DNA of 64,000 nt, from NCBI GenBank assembly GCA_963555705.1, contig OY743172.1, positions 28,953,446 through 29,017,445 of the forward strand, read 5' to 3'. Under the pieces are notes generated by a model. That model searched no databases and was not told the DNA's origin. It saw only the letters and a list, made by a program, of their open reading frames with translations. The DNA comes from Ligustrum vulgare (lineage: Eukaryota > Streptophyta > Magnoliopsida > Lamiales > Oleaceae). The position numbers and the translations under genes are program-made. The first letter of the stretch is position 1. Every line of letters begins with the position of its first letter. Of the stretch, positions 9,817 through 24,270 are shown one piece after another.

Positions 9817-11125
9817 GATGAGTCACACGGGTGGGACAAAAAGCTTCGTACGACACCTAACTGAATTTGTAAGTAATCAATTTTTTTCTTGTTAAATGTG
9901 TTATGTGTTATACAGGTTATATAAATTATTTTTGCATTTTGTGTTAGAAATGATACCTGCTTACTTATATAAAAAATAGTTTATCTATATTTTGTATTAT
10001 ATTGAATATGCTCACTTTGCTTTATTCTATATATTTCATTTGAATAGGAGGAAAAGCACGGCCACACAGCTGAACCTATTGAGGCATTTAATGTGGTTCA
10101 TCGGAGAAATAACAAACACAAAAGCAGGATTGATGATGCATTTGAGCAAATGAGTTAAGTAGTTTTTTTTTTTTTTTTTAGGTATTACTTTCTATTTCTT
10201 ATTACTATCTAGTACATATTTAGAGACAAGATATATTTTTGTAGGCTAAGATGTCGCAAGAGATAAAACTAGTTGATATCCATGACGAGGAGACCTGTGA
10301 ACTAAAATTGCAAGCATATGTAACAACGAGGGGCTCTGAGACTGGTGGTAGAGTTCGTAGTTATGGAGACTATTTGACGCCAAACATGGTACCTTGGGTA
10401 CAGCAAACTCAACCAACATCTTCGACCATACCATTCTCCCTTGTACTCGTTGGTGCCTTATCCTCGTGGAGAGTTCACAGGGATACTCAATGACCCAGAC
10501 TTCCTATAACAATTCCTGGTTCTGATTCAGAGGAATAGTCAACACGATAATAGTGCATATATTGTTCTTGTTATGCACTTTTTAGGAGAGGTTTTGATGC
10601 TATTAACTAATGACATTATTGTTAATTGTATCTACTTTTTAATTTAGTGTGATGTTTTGATTATATATTCTTCGAGACAGATTAACATTTGATTAAAATT
10701 TATATATTTGATCTTTATGTACTCTTCAATTTTTATTTCATTGAAGATATTTAATTATATTGAGTGTTCTATATTTATATTTACAATAAATTAGATGTGT
10801 TGAATTTATTATTTATTTAATTTAATTTAATTTAATTTAATAATAGTGTTATTTATAAGCGTCCCTATTATTTTAAATTTTATTGGGTATTTAATTAAAT
10901 GCCCATAATAGAATTACAATAATAATAATCCTGCGAGTCATAAATATTATTATGGGCATTTTTAGTGTTCAATTCATCCCTATTTATTATTAGGGATGTC
11001 ATTTATAGAGACATTTATTAATCCAAATCTCCTTCCCTTAGGGGCGTTTTAACTTTGTTTTCCGCCTCTAATAACATTAATTGGGACGCTTTTAAATGCA
11101 CATAATACTCTTAATTTTAGTAGTG
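9817..11125 (+). mobile_element. CACTA (En/Spm) element fragment with one terminus
   Basis: A peptide pattern typical of the plant En/Spm-associated transposase C-terminal domain (Transposase_24/Ptta type) is split over two exon-like segments. One is SHTGGTKSF-like near 9819-9870, and the other is EEKHGHTAEPIEAF near 10047-10160. Stops and gaps disrupt it. From about 10845 the sequence shows subterminal repeats (GCGTCCC, GGGGCGTTTTAA, GGGACGCTTTTAA). It ends AATTTTAGTAGTG at 11125, the inverse of a CACTACTAAAATT terminus. I did not find the opposite terminus. Confidence 0.6.
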
Positions 11126-12750
11126 TTACTATAATTTATTCTTTATTATTATTATTATTGTTATTGTTGTTGTTATTATTATTATTCATTTCATTTCATT
11201 TCTATTTATTTTATTTGAATATAATGAAAAATTAGTCAGTTTACAACGTTTTAATGAAAAATAAGATGTAAAACCTTTGATGCAAAGAAATATCATTGAT
11301 GGTTCAAATGCTGAAATTGAAATAATAATGACTATTTGCGCAATAAAAGTAAACGATAGAGATGTTTTACACAAATTATACATATATAAAGGAAAATTTG
11401 ACTGAATGAGATGACGATGACCAACTTTGCAAGGAAAAAATTGAAATGAGGACGTTAATGTCAAATTAGAAACAATAGGGACGATTTACCCAATGAATAC
11501 AAAGAAAAGGACATTTTGTGTTATTTACCATATTACTTCATTTAAACCATATTACTTCATTAATAATTCAAACTGTAACCGTCAAGGTTGAAAATATTTG
11601 ACCTATTTGATTGTGAGTAGGTACAACTTACAAGCATTAATAGCTCTTAATGGTAAAATTTGTTTATAGATAGTCTCAGGATAATATTTTATTGGGCAAT
11701 TTTTTAAAAAAATTAACAATTAATCAAATATTTCCAACCATCATTTTTTTGCTTTTCAAAAAAAATAGATCAACAAAATATCATCACGCCATTGCTTATA
11801 AACAATAATTATAAACGATCATCTGTAAACAATTTACCAGACAAAGTTAGAGGGAGAGGAGAGGGAAATGGTGGGGGTATGATGAATTTGCGAGGGGCAA
11901 CGAGGGGGAGTAATATACATACGAAGAAGAAAAGGCCGTCCTTATTGAACATGCTGCAGCGTGTCCATTGTCACTGTTGCGTTGTCACGAAAAGGGGGAA
12001 AGGCGACCGCTAAACGGGTCGTTGCACTTAATTGCGAGTCTCGACAAATAACCCGTAACCGAAGCTTTAATTTCATTAACTACCCTCCCTCTTTGTGATT
12101 TTGGAATCTTTTCATATATATGTGTGTGTATATTTTTTTATAAAAATTAAATAAAAATAAAATAGAATAGGTTAAACTTCATTTTTAATCACATTTTTTA
12201 TTTCATTCACAATTACAATTCACTTTTAACCACAAATTTTGTGGAATTAACAAACTTTTATCAACTTCATTTGCTAAAAATCTACATAAAATAGACACCA
12301 AACAAGAAAAATATTGATTATAAAAATATGTTTAGACATTGTACGAATGATTTGATTTAATTTAAACCTTCATGAATTATTTGAGATCAAACATATTCGA
12401 TTTATAAAAGTTCTAAATAATTTATCTTATCTTATACTCTGTCGAGGATAAAAATCAGAAAGAGAAATTTGTTGATCCTTACTTTCCGACAAAGTGGTCA
12501 CACATTGTTTTCAATTTCAAAATTATAACGTGTTTAAACCTATGTTTGATAAATTATTTATAAAAAAAACACATCAATTTTTAACCGTACATATTTTACA
12601 TCAAAATATTACATTCTTTATTTATAAACTAAATTTTTATGCCAAACAGAGACAAAGTCATGTCATCACTTGTTTCTAAAAGTTAAAATAGCGGGAGGTG
12701 AATAATATTCCGCATTTAAACGAAATGAATTAACTTTAAAAGAAAAATAA
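11126..12750. other. Intergenic AT-rich spacer
   Basis: No gene is supported. A locally GC-richer patch at about 11845-12060 contains a short open stretch without recognisable motifs. Sequence around 12180-12310 resembles the MITE-like repeats of the neighbouring kilobases. Confidence 0.4.
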
Positions 12751-12789
12751 TTGTTTAACTTTTTGAAAAATATGAAATTAAAAGTAAGG

Positions 12790-12950
12790 TACCGTAATTC
12801 GGCGACTATTGTTTTTATTTTAAATTGATTTATTTAAGTTTTCTAAATATGATATGTGATTAAAAATTGGAGAGAAAAAATATATGTTATTAAAAAGTGG
12901 TTTAAGAAATTGTGTAATTTAAATTTTGATTTAAACAGCAGCTGCACAAA
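12790..12950 (+). repeat. MITE-like AT-rich element (family A)
   Basis: It contains the family core ATGTGATTAAAAATTGGAGAG followed by ATTAAAAAGTGG and ending with AAATTGTGTAATT. The same order of motifs recurs at 19975, 20560, 41066 and, inverted, 48038. Confidence 0.55.
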
Positions 12951-13339
12951 GGCTAAGGAAAATGTTTAGATTTATGTGCCTGATATTTTATTATGTGAAT
13001 GTAAATGAAAATGGTGCATGAATTTATTTATTTTTTCTTTTATTTTTTTAGCGGATAGGGACTTAGAGCTTAACTAGTAAAGAAAAAAATATGATTTTTG
13101 GGAAATGTATTGTTGAAAAGTGATTAAAAAATATGAAAAATAATAGGTCCAACAAAAATGGGTGATTGAAAATGAGTTTGAGGAAAAATTGTAAAAATAT
13201 TACATTAGCAAACATGACCTTGGAGTCTAGTTTTAAGTACGAAGATACTTTTATCCTTAACGAGTGGATTAGAACCATTAGGTCTTTCGTGGGTCATGAT
13301 TGTCAATAGCACAATTAACCCCACCATATCTTGATGTGA

Positions 13340-13605
13340 TCACTGATAAAAATTAATGAAATGTGTGAATGAAAAGTTATGAATCTCATAAAATATATAA
13401 TTAAAATTATTTGTTGATTTTTATTTAACTTTTGTTATTTAACGCAATCATTAATACATAAATCAATTTCTAAATAATATAATTTCACAAACCACTTTTT
13501 AACCACACACAGTTTTGCTCTCCATTTTTTAATAATACATTTTACTTCAAAAACATAAATAATTTATAATTGCTACAGTGTTACCTAATAGAGCCTTAGA
13601 TTTTT
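13340..13605 (-). repeat. MITE-like AT-rich element(s) (family A relatives)
   Basis: Inverse forms of the family core (CCACTTTTTAACCACACA) occur near 13494-13512. Adjacent sequence with AATTAATGAAATGTGTGAATG resembles the copies near 37830. Ends are not defined. Confidence 0.4.
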
Positions 13606-13969
13606 ATCGATTTTTTAAACTAAGCCAAACATGCACTATGAAAATCATAATTAGACTCTCCAATTTTTCACGGAGGGTGGATATGAATTTTAATTTTCAA
13701 AAGTGAGATTTGGAGGATCTCCAACTTAATTGAGTGCATGAATTTGGATCTTATATGATGAAAATTATCAATTTAAACGTTAAAATTGCACGCATCTTTC
13801 AATAGAATTGGAGATGAAAATTTTAAATGGTTTGATTATTTTGTCCTCTAATTGTTAGTTGTGTGAAAATCGCGTGAATTTTATAATGCCAAGATGGTTA
13901 CAATCACCAATTTAATAAATAGAATTAGAACCAGAAACTAAAATATTTTTGATGGTTTTTGGACCCAAA

Positions 13970-14175
13970 GTATTATGACCTGTTTGGTTTCTATTAAATT
14001 TTTCTCATTTTTTTTTGCAGTATTCAATCTCAACCATTCAACAAAAGTCAAATCTACAATTTTTTACTTTTCAACCAAATCTCAACCATCATTTCTCCTA
14101 AAAATCACTATTCATTTAAAAAAAAAAAAAACTCATTTTAAACAATACCAAACACACTCCTTATGGCTTATTTGA
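13970..14175 (+). repeat. MITE-like element (family B: GTTTGGT...ACCAAAC)
   Basis: It starts near CCTGTTTGGTTTC and ends near CAATACCAAACACACTCC, giving short inverted ends. The inside repeats TCTCAACCATC and AAAATCAC motifs. Related copies lie at 22605-22795 and 23265-23432. Confidence 0.55.
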
Positions 14176-14317
14176 TAAAGTTACTCTTTGCTAAAAAAAA
14201 AAATGGTCAAATTGAGTTAATTACACATTCACTCGTAACTATTATCCACTTTTTTGACTAAACATTTAGCTTTTATTTGGTACCAATTAAAATTTTAATT
14301 TAAGTCAATAATCAATT

Positions 14318-14490
14318 TCAGCCTCTATTTGTTTTTATAACTTTTTGGAAAAAAGAAGAGTTTTAGGAAATCGTGTGGTTAAAAAGTGGTTTGAAAAGTA
14401 AAAAATTGTGGGACTTGACTTTTTTGAATGGTTGAGATTGATTGCTGTAGAAAAAAGTTGTATTTTTTGTGTGAAATTTATAGAATCAAA
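14318..14490 (+). repeat. MITE-like element (family A/B relative)
   Basis: It contains TGTGGTTAAAAAGTGGTTTG and GAATGGTTGAGATTGATTGC, with edges CTATTTGTTTTT and ATCAAACAAGGGC. Confidence 0.45.
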
Positions 14491-14998
14491 CAAGGGCTCA
14501 ATTACATATATAGTTCATGTGACATACAACTTACAACTTTTAAACTACACATTTATCAACTTTTATCAAAATTCACCAAAAATCTGATTTTAATTTAACC
14601 GACTTTTATCAACTTCATTTACTGAAAATCTACCTACATAAACTCGCACGTTAATCACCACCGCGTTGACAGAAAGTCAGTCGACAAGTATAAGATGATA
14701 ACTGGAAAATCAAACATTTTGTAGGCAACACATATATCATTTTCATCAGATTGTTCTTAGTTTTCTAGAATTAATGTTAGTATGCCTGTTCTTAAGCCAA
14801 CAGGTTCCATAATTACTTACCTAATAAATGTTCGTTTGTTGTTTTTGTTTGGAAGAAAAGAAAACAAGCATTCCGGAATATTTAATAATTATTTATAGAA
14901 CAAGCTTGACTATACTTGTAATATTTAAATTTATTTAAATTCTTTTACCGTGTGGGGGTGACGAAGATATATTTGTCCCAAGGCGAGAAAAAGGATAC

Positions 14999-15001
<3 letters not shown>

Positions 15002-15052
<51 letters not shown>

Positions 15053-15193
15053 CAATGACGTACAGGCGGTGGACCCAATCCTTCACCGCATATGGACACA
15101 CTATGGGGCGTGGGCTCAGCCTGAAAGCGCTGCTGCACCCCCACCTTTCCCCCCTTCTGCTGCCTCTGCCTCTCTCTCTCTCTCTCTCTCTCT
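15002..15193 (+). promoter_or_regulatory. (GA)25 and (TC)11 tracts in the IDD upstream region
   Basis: A GA tract (15002-15051) is followed 120 bp later by a TC tract (15171-15193). The spacer between them is GC-richer and non-repetitive. In plants GA/TC tracts near transcription starts are bound by GAGA-binding (BBR/BPC) proteins. A role here is inferred from position, about 0.5-0.7 kb before the IDD start codon. The two tracts are inverted relative to each other. Confidence 0.6.
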
Positions 15194-15409
15194 ACCATTT
15201 TTGTGTGTTTTTTTTATTATAGTAGATGAGAAAAATTATGAAAGAAAAAGAGGGGAAAAAGAAATAAATGTTGTGGATATGTGAGTGTATGTGTGGGCTT
15301 GACACCAAGGCATATAGATGAACCTGAGTACAACATCTTTTTCGAAAACTTCATTTCATCATTTAAGCAAAGGAAGATAGTTTTTTTAGCTTTAGCTAGC
15401 CAGCCATGG

Positions 15410-15697
15410 GTTGATATATATATATATATACATCTTCTCTCTCTATATATATCTCTCTCGTTCTCTCTTTTGATATTTTGCCTTGATTTTGGTTGCTTAT
15501 ATATATTTATATCGTTCAGATTATATCTTTTTTGTTTTACTTTTTGATTTATTTGCATAGCTAGGAGTTGAGAAGAAGAAGAAGTTGTTCATGAGTTCTG
15601 AGATAAGATTTGGAAATTAAGTTCTTAAATTGCATGTGGGGTTGCAATTGAATATTGATCGGTTTGATTAATTAGTACTCGACAAGGGATTATTTCA
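15410..15697 (+). promoter_or_regulatory. Probable IDD core promoter / 5' UTR
   Basis: A TATATATATATATATA stretch (15415-15430), TC-rich patches (15436-15470) and a second TATATATATTTATA (15498-15511) precede the start codon at 15698. Which of these is the TATA box cannot be decided from sequence. Confidence 0.35.
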
Positions 15698-18947
<3,250 letters not shown>

Positions 18948-19195
18948 AGAAATTTAAAACATGAACAAGAGAAAGTATGAAAGTTCAGGTGCGTCAAATA
19001 ATTTGCTTTTTGCTATGATTTCAGTATTAAACAAAAAAGAAAGGAAGAGGAGAAGAAGAAGAATTGGAATCTATTTCACATGAATCTTGACTTTTTGTTT
19101 TTGTCAGTCTTATTTGGAGTTAGTCAGTTGTTTTTCTTGACTGCTTTTACGTTAGTCCTTATTTTCTGATAATCACATGGAATATCATGTTTGTT

Positions 19196-19626
19196 TAGGG
19201 ATGTCAACGAGTCGAGCCGGCTCGCGAGCCGAAGATCAAGGCTTGAACTTGGCTCGAGCTTTTTGAGGTCGAACTTTTATTGACCCGAGCCGAGCCGAGC
19301 TAAAGCTCGTCTCCAAAAATAAGGCTCGACTCGAGTTTTTTCCGAGCCAAGCCGAGCCAAGTCCCGAGCTTTTACTTTTTTTCTTATTTTTATAGCAAAA
19401 ATTCATAAAATTTTTATTGAAAATGTGTATATATAGCAAGTTGAGCCGAACTCGTGGTCGAAATTTATTGTTCAAGCTCCCATCGAGCTTTTTTAGCGGG
19501 CTTTTTTTTAGCTCGAGCCGAGCCGAGCCAAAGCCCGTCTCTCAAAAAAGCTCGGCTCGAACCTCGAGCTTAGCCCGAGCTTTTTTCGAGCCGAGCCCGA
19601 GCCGACGAGCCCTTTTGCCATCCCTA
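19196..19626 (+). mobile_element. Non-autonomous hAT-type element (431 bp)
   Basis: The ends are TAGGGATGTCAA and TTGCCATCCCTA, inverted copies with one mismatch. The element is flanked by a perfect 8-bp duplication TGTTTGTT (19188-19195 and 19627-19634), the length typical of hAT insertions. Its interior is rich in CGAGCC/GGCTCG repeats, making strong self-complementary arms around an AT-rich centre. It lies 250 bp after the IDD stop codon and may fall in that gene's 3' flank. It has no transposase. Confidence 0.88.
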
Positions 19627-19634
19627 TGTTTGTT

Positions 19635-19974
19635 TTACAATTGATCTCTACTTTATGCTCGTTTTATTGTATCCGTAACATTTCAACTACATATTTTATC
19701 GACATTTATTAAAATCTACTAAAAATACTATTTTAATCTATACCAAACAGGGTTATATTTTTTGAGAGCACAAGTAATATTGCTGGAACATCTTTATTGA
19801 GGAAAATATAAATGAATATTTTCCACAAATATTAATTACTTATCGAACTCAAACTAACATTATGAAACTTCAAATATTATTTGAACGAATTTCTATTCAT
19901 AAATTTAATTCATGTAATCAATTTTGAGTTCAAATCTGGACAATTGTTTGCTAACTAGGTTTGTCATAATCAGA
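19635..19974. other. AT-rich spacer after the hAT element
   Basis: No gene is seen. Part of the segment at 19690-19760 resembles the short MITE-like repeats. Confidence 0.35.
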
Positions 19975-20160
19975 TTATTGTGGTTATATAAACTGATTAT
20001 TGTGGTTATATAAACTAGCTATATAAACTGATTTATTTATGATTTTGAGATAAAATATGTGGATGAAAAGTAGAGAGAGAAAATATGTGTAATTAAAAGT
20101 GATTTGGAGAATTGTGTGGTTTATAAATTGGTTTATAAACCATTTACCAAACATAGCAAT
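19975..20160 (+). repeat. MITE-like element (family A)
   Basis: It has the family order: AGAGAGAAAATATGTGTAATTA, AAAGTGATTTGG, AATTGTGTGG, then an ACCAAACAT-type end. The left edge has two direct copies of GATTATTGTGGTTATATAAACT. Confidence 0.55.
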
Positions 20161-20559
20161 GCGAGTAGAAAAAATGAAACAAAATATTGATGATTATTTT
20201 AGGAGCTAGGATTTAATTAACACGTGTAGACATTAACAAGATTTAAAGATGATATGAATAGCCTAATATCTATAATTATGGTAACAGGTGTTGGAGGAAA
20301 AAAAAAAAAAACATTAGGGGCTTTTGATGTAATTACTCCTTTTTCTCCCATCCCATGATGTCTTGTCCTTCTCAGTAATTATTTCCTTTCATTTTGGTTC
20401 CTGTCTTTACCTGAACTCAAGACACTGTCCTTTACAAAGTCACGGGTGCTGCTGTGTCTTTGGGACCTTATTAGATTCTTTAGCATATTTTTCACCATCA
20501 TACGATCTTGAAAAGAATGCAAAAAATATTACTTAAGCTTCAATATTTTATTTCGTTAA

Positions 20560-20735
20560 AAATTTATATTTTTTGTTTATAAATAAGGAATATTTTTTGT
20601 TTATAAATAAGGAATGTGACATTTTCGAGATAAAGTATGAGGTTGAAAAATAATTTTGGGTGAAATGTGTTTAGTTAAAAAGTGATTTGAAAAATGTGTT
20701 GCTTGTTTATAAACAGTTTATCAAACGGAGTAAAT
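20560..20735 (+). repeat. MITE-like element (family A)
   Basis: It contains GTGTTTAGTTAAAAAGTGATT and an AACAGTTTATCAAAC end. The left part duplicates TATTTTTTGTTTATAAATAAGG. Confidence 0.5.
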
Positions 20736-20752
20736 TATGTGTTACTCGCAGG

Positions 20753-21151
20753 CTGGGGCGGACCCAGGGTGAGGCATCCTGGGGCACGTGCCCCAGTAAA
20801 AAAAAAAAATTCCCAGTAAAAAAAAAAAAAAAAAATTTTTAAAATTTTTTTTTTTTTTTTTTTTTTAACTGGTAGGTAACTTTTTTGTTTTAATCTTCAA
20901 ACTTGATTTATTAAGATATAAATATAATAGTGCACATTTGCAGTGCACTCAGGACTCAGCACTTTGAAGATGATACATTACATATAATTTCTTTTTTTTT
21001 TATAAAAATAGTGCACCAATGAAAGTGGAGTCATGGGCAGTGGGAAATGTGATTTATGTTAATTATATTATAAGTGTGTAAGGTTAATATAATTATTTAT
21101 TTGTTTGGGGATTGAAATCCCACTAGTATAAACGCTCTGCGTCCGCCACTG
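20753..21151 (+). mobile_element. Non-autonomous hAT-type element (399 bp)
   Basis: The ends are CTGGGGCGGAC and GTCCGCCACTG (the inverse reads CAGTGGCGGAC, a common plant hAT terminus). A perfect 8-bp target duplication CTCGCAGG flanks it (20745-20752, 21152-21159). The interior has long A and T tracts and no coding potential. Confidence 0.88.
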
Positions 21152-21159
21152 CTCGCAGG

Positions 21160-21586
21160 AACTTCGGCTTTCGTTAAACAGGATTCTTGGTTTTGTTGAT
21201 GGAGCCAAGCCAGCATTGAAGAAGTAGATGTTTTGATCGTCAAGATATATAACAGCGTGATTATGGTAAACTTAATTAGCAGGAGAACTTGTTTATGTTA
21301 TGTTATAACTTTGTGGGACTTGTTTTGTGTTTTCTTAAAATTTCAGACAAATAGATCTAGAAAAACAATGTTTTATATTTTGTTTTTGCTTCGAAAAATT
21401 ATATATATAGAAAAAAAAAAAAGCATCATATTTCTTGTTGAATATTCCTATAATTATATATACAATATAAAACTAAAATATAGTCGAGACTTGAGGAAGA
21501 TTACCAGCATATATGGCCATTGGCCACTCAAGAAGATAAATTCATTTGGAGAATGGCAAGAGTTTACAGGGTTTTGATGGTCCAAA
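21160..21586 (+). other. Spacer with possible coding relic
   Basis: Just right of the hAT element a short stretch (about 21160-21225) reads like coding sequence (LRLSLNRILGFVDGAKPALK) before a stop. I cannot assign it. The rest is AT-rich. Confidence 0.25.
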
Positions 21587-21594
21587 GGAATATC

Positions 21595-22463
21595 TAGGCA
21601 TGGGCGTGGTTGGGAATTGAACCTAGAAGTGATTATTATTCTTTTGAAAAAAGAATAATTAGTTCTTTTTGTATTACAAAAAAGATCGAATTGGAATCGA
21701 ACCATTCGATTTCTTTAATTTTGATTCTGATTTCCTAAACTAAAATTTTCAAATTTAAGCGATGAAGAGATGGTAAATTTCAGCGGGTGAGAGTCGTAAG
21801 ACGTTAAGGTCATCGACCTTGATCAATGATGAGAATAAAATAGTCATCTTTGTCCTTGACATCAAAATATTCACTCCCTTCCAGACAGTAACGTATCTTC
21901 TCATCCACGTGTATGTACTCCGTGTAAAAAAATTTCAATTTCTGCTCATAATTCTCCATCTTTTTAGAGAACAATCACACAAGTCCAGCAAATCATTGAA
22001 AACAAAATAACAACTGATTGTGATATGGGGATTAATGAAGATTTCTTATTTTTTGATTCTTAAAGAACTAAAAGTTAAAAGCTTGACGACTTAAAGCTGA
22101 ATGACGGAACTACTGAAAGAAAAATGATTTTAGATCTATGATTATTTATTTATTATTTGTTTTACTTATAGTTATTAAAATGTTGAACGAGTTAATAATT
22201 GTTGGGTAATTGTAATTACTAATAGACCGGATAATATGCATTAAGATTAAGAATTGATGATTTTTTTTGACAAAAAAAAAAATTATGTTTTAAAAAAATT
22301 CGTGTTTTGCTCTATCAATTCTGGTTTTGAACCTAGAACCGAAATCAGAACCGATTGGTTCTTTATTTTTAGAACTAAAACCGTTTAACATTTTGAAATA
22401 ATCGAATCGGACCCGAACTAAACTAAACCAAACCGTTGGTTCCTGTTCTTTTGCCCAGGCCTA
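21595..22463 (+). mobile_element. Non-autonomous hAT-type element, family hAT-1 (869 bp)
   Basis: The ends are TAGGCATGGGCG and TGCCCAGGCCTA (inverted, two mismatches). Flanking 8-bp duplications are GGAATATC and GGAATATT (7 of 8, at 21587-21594 and 22464-22471). Both ends hold strings of GAACCG/CGGTTC-like repeats. The length, ends and GAACCGA composition match the element at 41980-42842, so the two are probably one family. Confidence 0.82.
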
Positions 22464-22471
22464 GGAATATT

Positions 22472-23514
22472 GAACTCGATGGTGAATGTCTCTTTGCTAA
22501 GGTTTATTTCTCGACTCGCGTTAGGAAGGATGATCGAACTCGGGGGAGCAATTGCATGAATTATTCCCATATCAGAATGATGAACAATCTCATGATGTAG
22601 AGTATTGTTTGGTCTATGGAAAGTTTTTATCAAAACTTTTCAAACTCAATTTCAACTATTCATCCTTGGTCAAGCGCACAATTTTTGATTTTTCAAACTA
22701 ATATAAACCACACATCCATTAAAAAAAAATTACAAAAATCAAAATTTTTCCATGGACCAAAGAACCTCTAAATCTATAAATTATCATTGCACATGTTGCA
22801 ACATATCAAAACTAAAGTTCGTTTGCATTTTTTCGGTTGATTTTGTCATTTATTCAGTTGAATTTTGCTTGACTAATACTGTTTTGCTCATTTGACAAAA
22901 TGTTTGAGATATATACGTAAAGAATTTGTCTACAAATTTTCAAGACTTATGGATTTAGATCAGGCTAGGCTGCTCATTGATATTTTTGTTGAAGTATTTT
23001 GTAGAGGAATTGAATACATGTTTAATTAATTTGATCTCCCGTGGCTGTAAGAAGTTCATTAATTGTGAATACATGATAGATATGAAATGGGATAAACTTG
23101 ATAATGACCACCTTGTTGAATTCATTAATCAATGAAATCATTGATGTCCCTAGCTAGCTATCTCCTCCAAGCCTGATGTTCTCAGTTCTTTCCTTCCTGA
23201 ATCCTGATGGTAATTAAGTTGTGTTGTAGGGAGATGATCAGACCCAAGAGTAGATGACTCTCAAATTAAGAGCCTGTTTGCTAAAGAAAATATTTTTACC
23301 CAAACTTTTCAAATTCAATCTCAACCATCCATTTTTGATTTTTCAAACCTTTTTAAACCACACATCTATCAAAAAATCAAAAAAATCCACAAAAATCAAA
23401 AATTTTCACATTACCAAACGGTCTCGACATACCTGCTAAAATTTCTATGTTAATTTGGAGGTAACGTTGTAGAATGGATTCAAGTTCAATAACCAAATAA
23501 TCGCTTCTAAATTA
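22472..23514. other. Spacer with two family-B MITE-like copies
   Basis: Copies at about 22605-22795 (GTTTGGTCTATGG to CCATGGACCAAAG) and 23265-23432 (GAGCCTGTTTGCTAA to ACCAAACGGTCTC) share TTTTTGATTTTTCAAAC and ACCACACATC. No gene is supported between them. Confidence 0.5.
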
Positions 23515-23953
23515 ATGCTAATGTTGTCAGAATTTGGAGTCCTTAAACCATGTATTGGAGTTTGGAAACATTTCTTCACTGAGCAGGGGTTAATATGGCA
23601 GGTTTTCCTCCAACCAAGATCCTCGTACATGCATTGGATTGTTAATTTGCACTCAAAACCTGGTTCTAAATCATCTATGATCTGGTGGTTCTTGTGGATT
23701 GAGCACAATAATGCTGAACATAAGGGTGTAAAGATGAGTCATCTAAGAGTTATATCAAGACTTAAATTCCTAGCCAAATCGATGGGCAGTTTACTTATCA
23801 GATGTGCCAAAAATCATTCTTCTGTTATTGTTACTTGGAAAATACCTCAGGGAGAGTGGCTAAAACTTACAATAAGTCTATACTTTCACAATAAGCTTGA
23901 CAAAAGTGTGAACCCCACTACCCACATGTGAGAGCTTTAGTCAAATTCATTGT

Positions 23954-24270
23954 AGAAAGGATTATGGAAACAGATATTTTTCACAGCATAAATTCTCTTG
24001 CATTTCACTGGAATATATATACAGAAGCTAAGCTATATATGCAATAGATACAAAGAATAATATATAATATCTGATGGTACAAGAGGACGGTCCTATACAA
24101 CAAATTATCAAGTGAGTCATCACTAGAATCCAGCTGGCTGCAACAGATTTATAGTGGTTCCTTTTTGTGCCAAGATATTCCTTCACGTTTTATCCTCTTT
24201 AGTTATTTCTGTTCCTTCATCCTTTATCTTTTGTAAGTCCAGCAAATCAGTCTTTCTCTTCCCTTTAACA
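23954..24270 (-). repeat. Copia 3' LTR (317 bp)
   Basis: In the element's sense (- strand) it starts TGTTAAAGGG after a purine tract (GAGCGGGGG). By eye it matches the other LTR at every base except possibly the outermost one. ATTGT (23949-23953) is the left target duplication. Confidence 0.95.

Noticed and set aside
14935..15284. Open frames over the GA/TC tracts upstream of the IDD gene
   Set aside because: They consist of Arg-Glu or Ser-Leu dipeptides produced by the microsatellites and have no conserved part.
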